Below are positions 38,401 to 48,162 of a stretch of DNA of 64,000 bases, in pieces. Each line of letters begins with the position of its first letter. Position 1 is the first letter of the stretch. The DNA is taken from NCBI GenBank assembly GCA_008694505.1, contig VZDJ01000041.1, forward strand, positions 4,420,417 to 4,484,416, given 5' to 3'. Position numbers and translations under genes: made by a program. The DNA comes from Cyanoderma ruficeps (lineage: Eukaryota > Chordata > Aves > Passeriformes > Timaliidae). Under the pieces are notes generated by a model. It made no database searches, was not told where the DNA came from, and was given only the letters and a program-made list of their open reading frames with translations.

Positions 38401-41400
38401 TTTTTATAACAGCTTTTGTAAATTTAATGTTCTTGCTTCACCATAGTGTTGCCACTGATGTTAAATTTCATATTAGGAAAAAAAAATTGTAAAAGAATTG
38501 TCTGAAACATAAGCTCCAGCCTCAATGGGGTTGTATGTAAAATTCAGCTGAAACCTGACCAAAACAGAACCAAATCTCTGGCTGAACAGTGGGTTTATCT
38601 CATTAACTGGAGGAGAATAGAAGAGCCTGAAGTGCCTGATATTTCCCCTGAAGGGACTCAGGAATGCCAGAAATACCCTCCTCATCTAGTAGGAAAAGTG
38701 AGCATTTGGCTGTATGTATCAGGTGTAAAACACTTCACAGAATTCAGGAGAAAGGTATGCAAGTCTCAGTGCACGCTGTTGAAAACTATGCTATTAAAGA
38801 TACTAGAGTTCACTGCCTGCAGCTACTTACACAGTTTGTGGAGAGGCTTTCTAATCTTTTAATTTTATATAATTATATTGTTTGCGAGTGGAAAGGGTGG
38901 GGAAAATTTGGGGATTACTTTGGCAAAGATGTCGGAATCATAATCGCCTCTCAGTTAACTGCCAATATTAATCTATCCTTTAATATTTTGCAACTATATT
39001 CAGATTGACTCAGATGTCAGATTCCTGAAACCACAAAAATGTTGTCAGAGCAAAATTAAATGTATGTATGCAGCAATAAGTATTTTAAGAGAAAGAAATA
39101 TGTTGCCTGTAGTGGCTTTCCTGCTCTATTGGCTTCACAGTTGCAAAATAGAAAGACTGGTATTAGAATTTACTGTAAATATTCCCTACACGCATAATTT
39201 TTTGAGGAAACTCAATTTTATGTAAATGAAGCTTTGGGCGAAGGTCTTTCAGCATGGAATTTTTTGCCATGATGTGTAAGGCTGACTGTACCATGTCCAG
39301 GTCAGAGAACCAAACCCTGAGATGAGAAGAGAACAAGTCGCCCAGTTACTGGTCCTGTGGGCCACAGCATCGCCTGCTGACCTGGCCACATGGTCAAGTT
39401 TGGCTCATGCTTTTGATAACTGTATTTCTGTCCTTTGAAAACATTAACATCTTTGGGGGAAAGTAGCCTTCTAACAGACATAAATTATGTTTGTGTAAAA
39501 AAAAAACAATCCCTAAAGAGTAGGTAAGGAAAACTTCACAGCACCTATTTTAGGGCATCCTTTCTGAGAACCCAGTATGTCCCAGGACACTTCTAGTGCA
39601 TTGCTCTGATGCAAGGGGCTGTGAAGGAGAAAAGAGAGCAGCTGGCATTTCTGATGTGCACTCTGCAAACCTGTGTCCTGGAGAATATGCAAAAGCCTAT
39701 CTCTGAGCTGTCAGTTTCCTCATTCTTTTTTCCTAATGTTTTTAATTGATGGTTTTAAAAATCAGAGACAGAGGGGTACTTTTTGCTCAGCTTTCACTTT
39801 AATTAAAATTACTGTTCTGAGGGATTTTTTAACCTCCTGGATGCAAGACAGTTGTTATTACTTTAAAAAGCAATTATGCTCTGATTCATTTTTTGCAATG
39901 AAGCACGCGCAGCTGCTCAAACATCACAGCGAGGCAGGCACATCCCTGGGTACTCGGCCAGATGAGAATCCAGATGCTGCGAGGAAAGTAATGAAGGGCT
40001 GTTTGGCAAAACATAACACGACACCGGGGTAGGTTGACTTATTAAAAACTAGCTCACAAAAGTTAAAATTCTACAGATTCCAAAGGGAGACTCTGCTCAG
40101 GTTTATACGGGTGAGGGATAAAAAAGCCCAGAGACCCCAGAGGTGACCCTAGGCAGAGAGGTAGGTTTTTTCCCTGCACCTTTGTGATGCAGAGGTTGTG
40201 CACTCACAGATGCTCTGTCCCTCACGGTGTCCCTCCCCTGCAGCTTGCTCCTGCCACCCTGTGGGATCGGCCGTGCTCCCCCTGGGCCCCCGCACCTTCT
40301 GTGACCCCAGCACCGGCGACTGTCCCTGCAAGCCCGGCGTGGCAGGGCCCCGCTGTGACCACTGCCTCCCTGGCTACTGGGGCTTTGGTGCCTACGGCTG
40401 CCGCCCCTGCGACTGCGCCCGCAGCTGCGACCCCCACACCGGGGACTGCCACAGCAGCAGGTGAGAGGGGGGGTCTCACCACACCTCACCAAACCTCTGT
40501 GATCTCAGCTCCAGGGAAGGCTCTATTTGCACATGGCAAGCAGGCTGAAAAGTATCCATTATGTAAAATACTTGGGGTTTGGTATGGCCAAGAAGTGGGG
40601 ATAGAGTGGGAGCTGAGGCTGTGGTTCCCTTGGGTACCTGGCACACCATGGCACCAGAGATGTTGGAATTTTTGCTCTCAGTGCTGGTGTTAATGTATTG
40701 GGTATTTTCCATAATCTTCACAGTTGTTTCCTCTCCACAAGCAAAATGTGGGCCTCAAGGACATCTGAGTAAGAGGAGACCGAAGGCTTAATCATGCTGT
40801 TGTAACTCAGCTTATGTTGACTGTGGCTTGGAGTCAAGCTCTGACTTATACAAAAAAGCACATTGTAATAATCTCCCATTCTCCAAATCTGACATGTTGC
40901 TTTTTTTACCAGACTGAAGATATTTGTGGTATATAAATCCCTGTAACATATTTTAAACCCAAAATGGATCCATGATCCTCTCTGACAACACTCAACTGTT
41001 CACCTTCCAAAACTACCTCTTGCATTTACCATCATCAAGACACGCAGTCACATTGTGTCTGGAGTGGGGCTGGTAGTGGCCCTGCTTTCCACTGGCTTCC
41101 GGATGAAGGCTGATCATCTCCCTCTCCTCTCAACAGCTCAGATGTGACCTGGCACAATGAAGCACCTCCTTTCCAGGCAGTGCTCAATGACAGCGAGCCC
41201 ACCTGGGGCTGGGAGGATGAGCAGGGCTTCTCAGCACTCCGGCACTCTGGTAGGACTGCAGCTTTGTACTTTGTGTTCCACCTGCCCAATCCCTCCCGCC
41301 AGCAGCCACTGCAGACCTAGTTTTCTGCACCGACTTGTAGCTAACACCATGGCAGCTGCAGGGGGAATGAACATTCCCTCACTAACACGTGGAGAAATGT

Positions 41401-44088
41401 CCTTGTGACCACCTTCTTCCCCTCCAAGAGCCAGAGGAGCCTTATGGCTCATCCCATCAATGCAAGGATGTGCAAACCCATTAGGTAGATGCTCCATGCT
41501 GAATGCCTGTACCCAGCATTTAGCTGTTGTAAGGCAAGAGTTTGCAATCCCAGCTCTGAATTTCAAGGCTGAATGCCCTCATGTTTTACTTGACCATCAT
41601 GTTTTAAAGGTATCCTTATATTCCCTAAAACTCGACAAACCAAGACTTTGTTCAAAGGGTGGGGTTTACCAGTTAGGGGATTTCTAACTCACAATTTATT
41701 TCCCCGATACCCACAACAATTTTGGCATCACTTGCAGCTTATGATGTGATTTGAGATGGTCTAGCATGCAGCTGGAGAAGTCATTTCCCTCCTGTATTCC
41801 CAGCCTGGGGGAGGTGGGTGCTACATGAAGATTGGTGCAAGGCAGGGTGGCCCCCTGGAGCAGCATCAAGCTGTCCTCCCTTGCAGCAGCTGCATGCAAG
41901 CAGGCAAGCGTCATTTCCTCCATTTTCAGAGAGCAGCTTGATAACATCTTGAAGATACAATAATTGAGTTAATTGAGGGGAAAGCTCCATCATTTGTCTA
42001 GGCGATTTCATTTTAAACGTAAATAAGTATATCATGTTATTCTTTGTTCTAAGATCACGGAAGTCATTAATCTGCCTTAACCTCTGCAACATTTCCTTTT
42101 AAAATTTTGTCTGGTACATTACGGTGTGGAAAATACCACAGGGAAAGATATGCATGTTATTTGCATCCCAGGGCAAAATAATAAGGCCTTTGTTTTCTTT
42201 CTCTTCTAATTATAAACAAGGAGTAATTGCCCTTGGACTAAGAGTCTATATTCACTCTCAGTCTGAAAACAGTTGCAAATTTCTTTTTTTTTTTGCATGA
42301 GGCTTGTGGACCACTTGAAAAACCTCTGGCAATTCCTGGGCTCTGTCTGCAAACACTCCTATCTTTCAAGCACAATTCACAGCCATTTGCTTCCTTCTTT
42401 TTCCCCAGGTAAATGTGAATGTAAAGAGCAAGTTTTAGGGAATCCCAAGGTCTTCTGCGGGATGAAGTACACCTATGGTGAGTTGTGGGTGAGGGGGCTG
42501 TAAAGGGAGGTGCTGCAAGGCAGTGAAAAAGTGTATATAAGGCATGAGAGGTGCTGTGTGTGCACCACTCTGTTCTGGCAAACCCACAGGATACTTAGTC
42601 TAAAGGCAGATCTTCAGCCAAGGTGTATAGGTATCATAGTTCCAAGTCAAGGTGGGTGAAGCATCTTGTTCTCTTACCCATCTCTCTTGCTATCAAAACA
42701 CCTTTGTACAAAAATCACAAGAGGACAAGAGCTGGAAGTGTCTCCGGGAGGTTGTCTAGGTCCAAGACAGACTATAAACCACTGTCATCAAAAATAGGTC
42801 ACTGAAATGCTGTCTGTAGATGAGGTGCCCTAATTGGAGTCTAGAAATGACTGTATCTGAATGATACTGAATGTAAGGATCATGATCACCACTCCATGGA
42901 TGAAACAATTCCGGCAGCTGCTGGGAATCTCCCCCTGTCAACAAAGTTCAGCTGTTGCAATGGGATGATGTATATTGTCTATGTGTCTCTTGGATTTAAA
43001 TGAATGAGAAGAGGCACTTTGTTTCCCAAGACCTCCCTGATGTATGCCACTGAACTGCCTCCTTCATACTGTGACAGAGCAAGGAATGCTCTGTGCAGCA
43101 ATCCCAAGGAATCTCTTGCAGGGGTCTCTTCCACCTGTTTCATCTCACACTGAAGTCAAAAATGCACAGAGAGATAGCCCTTACCTCTGCAGGCTGCAGA
43201 GCAACCCACACAGTGGAGTTCAAGGGGCTGCCAGTTGTTGAAATGTAACCCTGGCTTAGTGACATTAGGAAAAAATTTGATTCTGCTCTGTCTTGCTTCC
43301 CAGCCATGATAGTAACTGTGTTTAATCTTGCAAAAGATAAGAAACTGGAAAAAAAAAGAGTCACAAAACCTCCATAAATCTTATCTAAAGTGCACTCAGG
43401 CTTCCCCCCTTTCATCAGTCAACATGTGAAGGTGTCAGCTAGACCAGAGAGAGAGATGAATTCCGGGGCTCATCACGAGCTCCAGGAGGCCACGCTGTGA
43501 GAGGCTGCCCTGAGCTTTCCAACGTGAGTGTGGAATAAAGCACCACCATATGGGGATACCTACCAGTGTAGGTCGGGTGGAGGAACTGAGCCCTGAGCCT
43601 CCACCATGCAGGGGCTCAGCAGTAGAATGCCAGGTGGTGAAAACGTGCCTGTGGGTATGAGTGAGCTCAAAATACTCCCTGATTTGCCCCAGTCCCCACC
43701 AACGTCTCACTCTCCTCCACTGGATTTGGCAGTTCTGCAAAGCAGCAGGACTGGCACCAGAGTGGGAGGAGGCTGAGGCCAGCAAAGCCTCTTGGTCCAT
43801 CCCTAAATCCAATTGATTTCCAAAAGTGCTAAGGAACACAAAGGGTTTGGTGAGCTCTGGGGGAAAATGGGACTTCATACCCTCATGGCAGTTCCAGGAG
43901 CCATGGCCAAAACAACTGGCAACATTTCTGCCCATGGGTGTGAGGATGTATGTGCTCCCCAGCAGCTGCTCTGATCCTGGACTCCCCAGCAAGGAGCACT
44001 GGGCTAACTCTGCTGTAACAAAGCAATTATCCTCACTGCTTCACCCAGACACCAGCACTAGACCAGGATTAAAAAAAAAAAAAAAAAN

Positions 44089-44149
<61 letters not shown>

Positions 44150-47100
44150 CTGTAAATAGTTTGTATATTCCTGGTTTTGAATTCCTGTGATCCCAGTGAT
44201 CAAGACGAAGATCTTGTCAGCTCATGACAAAGGCTCACATGCAGAAGTCAGTGTGAAGATCAAGAAAGTCTTGAAATCTACAAAGCTGAAGATCCTCCGG
44301 GGCAAGAGGACACTCTACCCTGAATCCTGGACTAACAGAGGCTGCACTTGTCCCATCCTCAATCCTGGTAAGTTTGAATCCCTGAACAGTACATCCCTGC
44401 CACATATACACAGATTTCATTCTTGACCCTCTAGCCCCTCATACCAGTGAGCTGAGATTGCAGTACAGTGCTGATTAAAAATTATTGGCTGTTACATCAC
44501 TTGGATTCCAACAGCAATCTCCATCAAATTGAAATTTTGTAGAGAAAAGTTTGGTCCATCCTATAGATTTAAAACATACAGTTCTCTTCATGTAGCATAG
44601 TAACAAGCTTTCAGCTTTACCAGTCTCTGTTCCCACAGGGAGGGAGGTGCACATCATGCCACAATGGTATGATATATCTTTCAAAGTTAAAGCTAATTTG
44701 AATACATAAAAACACACTTAAATCTAATTTGAGTCATGATACTGCACTGAAGTTCTAATCTAAACTCCAGGGAAGATTTCTCTTTGAAAGTAACACAAAT
44801 TTACATCTGCAATATTTGGAATAAATTTTCTTGAGCAGTGAGGGGAGAGCTCCACAGTTTTTTCCCATCTTCTTTCACTGAAATGGAGTATAACCAGTGG
44901 TGGCTAAAGAGCGCATGCAGTCTCTAGTATGGACAAGGACATGCAGATTCAGGGGTGTCCTGGTTTAGGACAAGGGGTTTCTTCCACAGAGCAAAACTAA
45001 GCTCCAGCTGACACACCTCTCTTTACAACTCCAAGATAAATGAGCAGTTACCGACTAATTCAGATGAAGGGCTTTCTTTCCACAAGGTGTATACACCACT
45101 GGGAGATTGGCAATGGGAGCATTGATGTAGGTGCTGAGACGTCCCTTTCATGTGCAGCACTGGGAACTAGGGGGTACAGGACTGTCTGTGAGGGCTGGGT
45201 AGTGCAGAAAGTGCTGCAAACATTGATGACGTGTTTGCAGTCTTCTTTCATGTGCACAGGAGTGACTGTCTGGTTTTGAAGGCAAGCTGCTGTGATAGCA
45301 CAGCTGTAGCTAGGAAGTCTTGTCAGGTGCAAAGGTCAGATGAATCAGCAGCATTAGGTAGGGCTATACTGTTTAAGTGCAGGAAGACTTTGGATATTGC
45401 TGGAACACCATAAATCACTAATCAAATAGCTATAGCTGTTTTATTTTTCTATATGCAATGAAAGCACAAGCAAGAAAGCCCAGATGCAGCTGCCTTAATA
45501 TGAACCTGAAGGAATCCAATGGAAGCTGTCCAAAACTGAGCCTGCAGGGCAGCCCCACACCTGACACCCAGATTTGTCACTCAACTAATTTCAGAGGAGC
45601 TTCACTGATTTTCCCTAACAGATGAAAAGACAGCATTAATCACAGAATCAATGGAGGTCTCTTAGGCAACAGCAGAAAAGTGGAGATGCAACTGTCTTTA
45701 GTGACAGTCCAGGTGTCTGACACATCAGGTGTTACTCCCTTGTTGCTTCCTTGCCAGCTCTCACGATTTACGCCGCAAAGCTTGGTATTGTTTTGAAATG
45801 CAGCTGCTGGTCCCATGAGTATAAATTAGTCTCAGCCTTCATGTTGAAAAGAAGTCATGAAGTTTGTTGTTAATAGGAAACTTGAAAACAGCTGTTGAGT
45901 GAATCTTTAAGATTCAGTAATGTCAAAGAGGGAAAAAAGGATCCCAGATATCTTTTTTACAATTCATTCTTTTCTTTAGCTACCACACTCATTTCTGAGT
46001 GGCTTACAATACATTAGTAGATTCAACCCTCTATCACAGTAAGAGCTTGTGGCCTACATGTGAATAAACCAAAACCAGCTGGATGAAAAGTCAAGCTGAC
46101 ATAAAACAATTTTCTGACATACAGCTATAATGGAAATCACAGCTTCAAAAACATAGAGGAGATCAAAGATAAACATAAAAGTAAGACAGATGTGGTTTTA
46201 TACTATTTTACAGAAGTAAAGGGATATTAAAAGGAGAGTAGGGTCTTAAAGGCTCTGACAAGAAAAAAAAAACAAAAAACCTCCAATCATTTATCAAATC
46301 TCTGTGGGCTATTTTCAGATGAAAAACATCCTTAAGTTCCTACAAGGGGAACCCTTCCACCACCCTTGCACACCTTCTGCTCCACACACACACACAGAGG
46401 CAGATTCTGCTTCTGGGGGCACCTTGAGCTGAAAGATTTAAAGGTCTCGCGTGTTTGCAAGGTAAGAGGAGCCCATCCCTTCCATGGCTCTGCCAAGCAC
46501 AGTCACAGAGAGGCAGAGAGCAGCCTGCCAGGGAAAACTGCACAGCCTCAAGTCCTGGCTTGTGGCATCTCAGTCATTTGACTCATTTTAATTTTACAGT
46601 TCTGTAGCATCAGGTTGAAAATCTAGAACGCTCTACACATTCAACAACCACACCAATATTTGCTTGTTCTTTGAGTGTGCATACCATGTTTCTCTCTTAA
46701 GGGAAATAAATCTGGGAACCCTTGGAAAGTGATGTTTATAACAGCAAGATTGACTTGGCCAAAATTAATGTCTTGTGAAGGGCGATGCTGCCACACATAT
46801 CCTGTGTTTACTTGGCAGAAGAGAGGATGTCTGTGCCCAAAACCTCAGATAAAGGAGAAAGCAAATTGTATTGCTTGACCTTTAACTTGGGAGGCACCCT
46901 CCCTTTATTCTGGACTGCAAAATGAAAACTCAAGACAACACAAGCTGCAGCCAGGACAGAGTGGGATGGCTGAGAGCACTGGGAAAAGGCCATCTCCTGT
47001 ACCTGGTTTGCACCAGCGCATTGTGCTCCCCAGACTGGTGCAAGAAGGAGTAGGTACAGGAGGGGCCTAATGCTGGCTGTACCCTAAATGTGCTGCAGTA

Positions 47101-48162
47101 GGATGCTGACCCTGGCAGAAAGCTCCTTCTGCCATGAAGGGGATTATCCTCCTCATGACCCCCATCTATGGCACATTGGTGGCCCATTTAGGCTGTTTGG
47201 ATCTGTGGCAGTGTTTCTTTAGCCAATTCAAACCAAAGGCTTTGCTCTATCCCCCTCTTTAGCAGTTGTTACCTGGTTTCAAGCACTGTTTTGAGTCGTG
47301 TCCTGAAAGTCAAGTGCAGACCTATGTCTCACTGGATGCTTGAGAAAACACCTGCAGCTGGGCACTACAGGGACACACTCCAGCCCTTTCTATCTGTTGC
47401 TGGACAACCAGTTCAGGCTTTGTCAGACCCTGTTGTCATGTCTCTAAAACATCTGGCAGAGGCAGAAATTAGCAGTTCTTTTCAGTGTGACAACCACTCC
47501 TTCAGGCTCTTCTTGGGTATTGGTGCCAGCACATTTAGTAGTGCCTCTCATTGGGGTCTGGCATGCCTTTGCCTTTAAGGGGCCACTGGCCACTCTGAGC
47601 AAGATACCAAGCACTGGACCATCCTGCAGTGTTCCATTTCCTTGAATTTGCTGAACTGATTTCCAGGCACAGATTTATTCAGGGAGAAGTGAGTCAGGTG
47701 GCAGCCAAATGAAGATAACAGCAGTTCCCAGAAGAGGTATAAAAACTAGCAGTGCCGCCCCAAGAGTTCAGCTTTCATTTATATTTAGAGGCTAAAATCA
47801 TGTTTTGTGTGCTGCATCTCACTGACAGGTAGCCACAGGGGTCATTCGGCCATAGATACAGATAGAGCTATAGATATACAGATAAATGTGAGAGTCAATA
47901 TATATAAATATTTCTTTGTGTAAGTGTTTTTTTACATAGGACTAGATGTCCAGCTTGACTGTGCAGCTCAATAGGCCTCTTAAGCATGGTACTGTGCAGT
48001 CCCTGACTGCTTTGCTGGTTTGCAGGCTTGGAGTATCTTGTGGCAGGACACGAGGACGTCCGAACGGGCAGACTCATTGTCAACATGAAAAGTTTTGTCC
48101 ATCAGTGGAAGTCAGCTCTTGGAAGAAAGGTCTTGGAGATTTTGAAAAGAGACTGCAACTAG
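2442..48162 (+). CDS. NTN4: Netrin-4, ten-exon gene (span of coding region)
   Basis: Secreted basement-membrane protein related to laminin short arms. Netrin-4 binds laminin gamma chains and loosens laminin networks, and it has roles in vessel growth and axon guidance (family knowledge). The ten exons join in frame to 1890 nt, giving 629 residues. Residues 1-20 are a signal peptide and about 30-262 an LN domain. LE repeat 1 spans C263-C330, LE2 C333-C393 and LE3 C396-C447, each with eight cysteines. A half LE repeat (C450, C452, C456, C463) and a cysteine-free acidic linker follow. The NTR domain (about 507-629) has six cysteines: 507, 509, 521, 577, 579 and 628. N-glycosylation sequons are at N164, N354 and N484. 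A basic cluster at 548-565 could bind heparin. All introns are GT-AG. Netrin-1 and -3 are excluded by the laminin-beta-like LN and LE sequence and by near identity to remembered mammalian netrin-4 over long stretches. Confidence 0.97.
2500..5978 (+). other. NTN4: NTN4 intron 1
   Basis: Starts gtgggt and ends ccccgcag. The first 600 bases continue the CpG island, including a CG/TG alternating tract at 2530-2812. After about 3150 the composition drops to ordinary AT-rich intron. I see no exon, transposon or RNA gene in the remainder. Confidence 0.85.
2530..2812 (+). repeat. Degenerate (CG/TG)n purine-pyrimidine tract
   Basis: About 280 bases dominated by alternating purine-pyrimidine words such as cgcgtgt, gcgcgcgcgc, cgcacac and cgcgtatatgtgcgc. 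It is extremely CpG-rich, with no fixed repeat unit. Such sequence is prone to left-handed Z-DNA. It lies at the 5' end of intron 1 within the promoter CpG island. Confidence 0.8.
5979..6508 (+). CDS. NTN4: NTN4 exon 2: LN domain, main part
   Basis: Encodes the end of codon 20 to residue 196. It contains the LN-domain core: [13 protein letters not shown] at about 31-43, [14 protein letters not shown] at 95-108, the segment from [15 protein letters not shown], which is nearly identical to mammalian netrin-4, and the NCS sequon at N164. The acceptor is ctctgccccgcag and the donor GAG|gtaagt, leaving phase 0. The first half is unusually GC-rich and CpG-rich, and it differs more from mammals than the second half. 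Residues 57-59 read HAA where mammals, as I recall, have a glycosylation sequon. Confidence 0.96.
7868..8178 (+). mobile_element. CR1 LINE 3' fragment (+)
   Basis: Matches the remembered CR1 3' region in order: a gagaaaggtgg..gacttttca block, then a bases 7979-8050 block (GGTTATGAGGCACTG, GGTTGCCCAGAGAAG), then TGGAAGTGTCCAAGGTCAGGTTGGATGGGG written in pieces, then ACCCATGGCAGG. It ends in ATTCTGTGGTTCTG, the typical CR1 terminal octamer repeat. The element is 5'-truncated, diverged and non-coding. The start is approximate. Confidence 0.85.
8487..8537. repeat. 13-bp inverted repeat
   Basis: GCACCATCCTGGT at 8487-8499 is the perfect reverse complement of ACCAGGATGGTGC at 8525-8537, with a 25-base loop. 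A partial further copy (AGGATGGTGC) follows at 8551-8560. It is a possible cruciform or hairpin with no recognised family. Confidence 0.7.
8851..8904 (+). repeat. 30-bp tandem duplication
   Basis: The 24-base word at 8851-8874 recurs at 8881-8904 with one mismatch, a period of 30 bases. The second unit runs directly into the first copy of the 169-bp duplicated segment. Confidence 0.85.
8892..9060 (+). repeat. 169-bp exact direct repeat, copy A
   Basis: Base-for-base identical to 18978-19146, compared by eye over the full length. Similarity resumes for a few bases after a 3-base offset (caatt). It contains no recognisable transposon ends and no target-site duplication. Confidence 0.95.
18978..19146 (+). 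repeat. 169-bp exact direct repeat, copy B
   Basis: Identical to copy A at 8892-9060, 10,086 bases upstream in the same intron and orientation. The left junction reads gtcaactgag|taagtcaac, so a short gtcaact word occurs on both sides of the breakpoint. The right end carries an extra gtg relative to copy A. Confidence 0.95.
23473..23751 (+). CDS. NTN4: NTN4 exon 3: end of LN domain, start of LE1
   Basis: Encodes residues 197-289, phase 0 at both ends. It opens [10 protein letters not shown], then [20 protein letters not shown], completing the LN domain, and ends with the first part of LE1 ([12 protein letters not shown], with C263, C265 and C272). The acceptor is ctctgcccag and the donor GTG|gtatgt. 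Residues 238-249 ([12 protein letters not shown]) are an Ala/Pro-rich replacement of a polar loop in mammals. Confidence 0.96.
26969..26990 (+). mobile_element. Possible ERV LTR start motif
   Basis: TGTCCTGGTTTA occurs here and at 44956. The motif resembles the first bases of common songbird retroviral LTRs. Following sequence is not recognisably LTR-like, so this may be chance or a short decayed remnant. Confidence 0.2.
28013..28056 (+). repeat. A-rich / (A)nG simple repeat
   Basis: A 14-base A run followed by GAGAAAAAAAGAGAAAAAG-type sequence. It is low complexity and without a recognisable retroposed body upstream. Confidence 0.85.
33173..33299 (+). CDS. NTN4: NTN4 exon 4: remainder of LE1
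   Basis: Encodes residues 290-331 and one base of codon 332. It reads [19 protein letters not shown] and continues to KTGAPKEC, supplying C294, C296, C305, C308 and C330, so LE1 has its full eight cysteines. The acceptor is tttcccctcctag and the donor AGT|gtaagt. Confidence 0.97.
33300..34581 (+). other. NTN4: NTN4 intron 4
   Basis: Short intron of 1.28 kb between the LE1 and LE2 exons. No repeat or other feature was recognised. Confidence 0.85.
34582..34770 (+). CDS. NTN4: NTN4 exon 5: LE2
   Basis: Completes codon 332 and encodes residues 333-394 plus one base of 395. It is a complete LE repeat with cysteines 333, 335, 342, 360, 363, 372, 375 and 393 and a glycosylation sequon at N354 (NRS). 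Sequence such as [13 protein letters not shown] and [15 protein letters not shown] is almost identical to mammalian netrin-4. The acceptor is ttcgcctcag and the donor AAC|gtaagt. Confidence 0.97.
34771..40243 (+). other. NTN4: NTN4 intron 5, about 5.5 kb
   Basis: AT-rich non-coding sequence with short homopolymer runs, such as T9 near 35932 and A13 near 36961. No coding potential or transposon was recognised. Confidence 0.85.
40244..40460 (+). CDS. NTN4: NTN4 exon 6: LE3 and half LE4
   Basis: Completes codon 395 and encodes 396-466 plus two bases of 467. LE3 cysteines are 396, 398, 414, 421, 423, 432, 435 and 447. Four more (450, 452, 456, 463) form a truncated fourth LE motif ([17 protein letters not shown]). 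The acceptor is ccctcccctgcag and the donor CAG|gtgaga. The exon is much more GC-rich than its flanking introns. Confidence 0.97.
40461..41136 (+). other. NTN4: NTN4 intron 6
   Basis: A 676-base intron with nothing recognised beyond splice sites. Confidence 0.85.
41137..41249 (+). CDS. NTN4: NTN4 exon 7: acidic linker
   Basis: Completes codon 467 and encodes 468-504 plus one base of 505. It has no cysteines. It contains a glycosylation sequon at N484 (NDS) and a Trp/acidic segment ([15 protein letters not shown]) that closely follows mammalian netrin-4. It links the LE region to the NTR domain and is less conserved at its start. The acceptor is ctcctctcaacag and the donor CTG|gtagga. Confidence 0.95.
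41250..42408 (+). other. NTN4: NTN4 intron 7
   Basis: A 1.16-kb intron ending in a strong pyrimidine tract (ttccttctttttccccag). No other feature was recognised. Confidence 0.85.
42409..42477 (+). CDS. NTN4: NTN4 exon 8: start of NTR domain
   Basis: Completes codon 505 and encodes 506-527 plus one base of 528. The sequence [20 protein letters not shown] carries NTR cysteines 507, 509 and 521. At 69 nt it is the second-shortest coding segment and is easily missed by gene finders. The acceptor is ttttccccag and the donor ATG|gtgagt. Confidence 0.95.
42478..44196 (+). other. NTN4: NTN4 intron 8
   Basis: A 1.7-kb intron whose last 126 bases hold a 74-base poly(A) run containing an N (44071-44144). 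The pyrimidine tract before exon 9 is weak and interrupted by purines. Confidence 0.85.
44071..44144 (+). repeat. Poly(A) run with embedded N at 44088
   Basis: 17 A, one N, then 56 A. A pure homopolymer this long containing an N suggests an unresolved assembly position, so the real length is unreliable. It ends 52 bases before exon 9. Confidence 0.95.
44197..44367 (+). CDS. NTN4: NTN4 exon 9: NTR domain core
   Basis: Completes codon 528 and encodes 529-584 plus one base of 585. It contains [19 protein letters not shown], a basic run at 548-565 (nine Lys/Arg), [18 protein letters not shown] and cysteines 577 and 579. It is near-identical to mammalian netrin-4. The acceptor cctgtgatcccag is weak and the donor CTG|gtaagt strong. 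Confidence 0.96.
44956..45105 (+). mobile_element. Probable endogenous retroviral LTR fragment
   Basis: Begins TGTCCTGGTTTAGGACAAGG and continues with sequence (cttccacagagcaaaactaagctcc, then acaactccaag) that resembles, from memory, LTRs abundant in songbird genomes. No matching 3' end or target-site duplication was found, so the right boundary is a guess. It is non-coding. Confidence 0.4.
47852..47887 (+). repeat. AGATA-rich imperfect microsatellite
   Basis: Imperfect tandem agata/atagat units, about 140 bases before the exon 10 acceptor. Confidence 0.6.
48026..48162 (+). CDS. NTN4: NTN4 exon 10: end of NTR domain and stop
   Basis: Completes codon 585 and encodes 586-629 and a TAG at 48160-48162. 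It reads [20 protein letters not shown] and ends [14 protein letters not shown], with the final NTR cysteine at 628. The acceptor is gctggtttgcag. As I recall, the mammalian protein ends RECK, so the last residues differ slightly. Confidence 0.97.

Larger units (their letters stand above)
44368..48025 (+). other. NTN4: NTN4 intron 9
   Basis: A 3.66-kb intron with a possible LTR fragment at 44956, a short CA run near 46384-46396 and AGATA-rich sequence at 47852-47887 close to the exon 10 acceptor. No coding potential was recognised. Confidence 0.85.

Noticed and set aside
44071..44144. Poly(A) run as the tail of a processed pseudogene
   Set aside because: No retrocopied gene body or target-site duplication is recognisable upstream, and the N makes the run itself unreliable.
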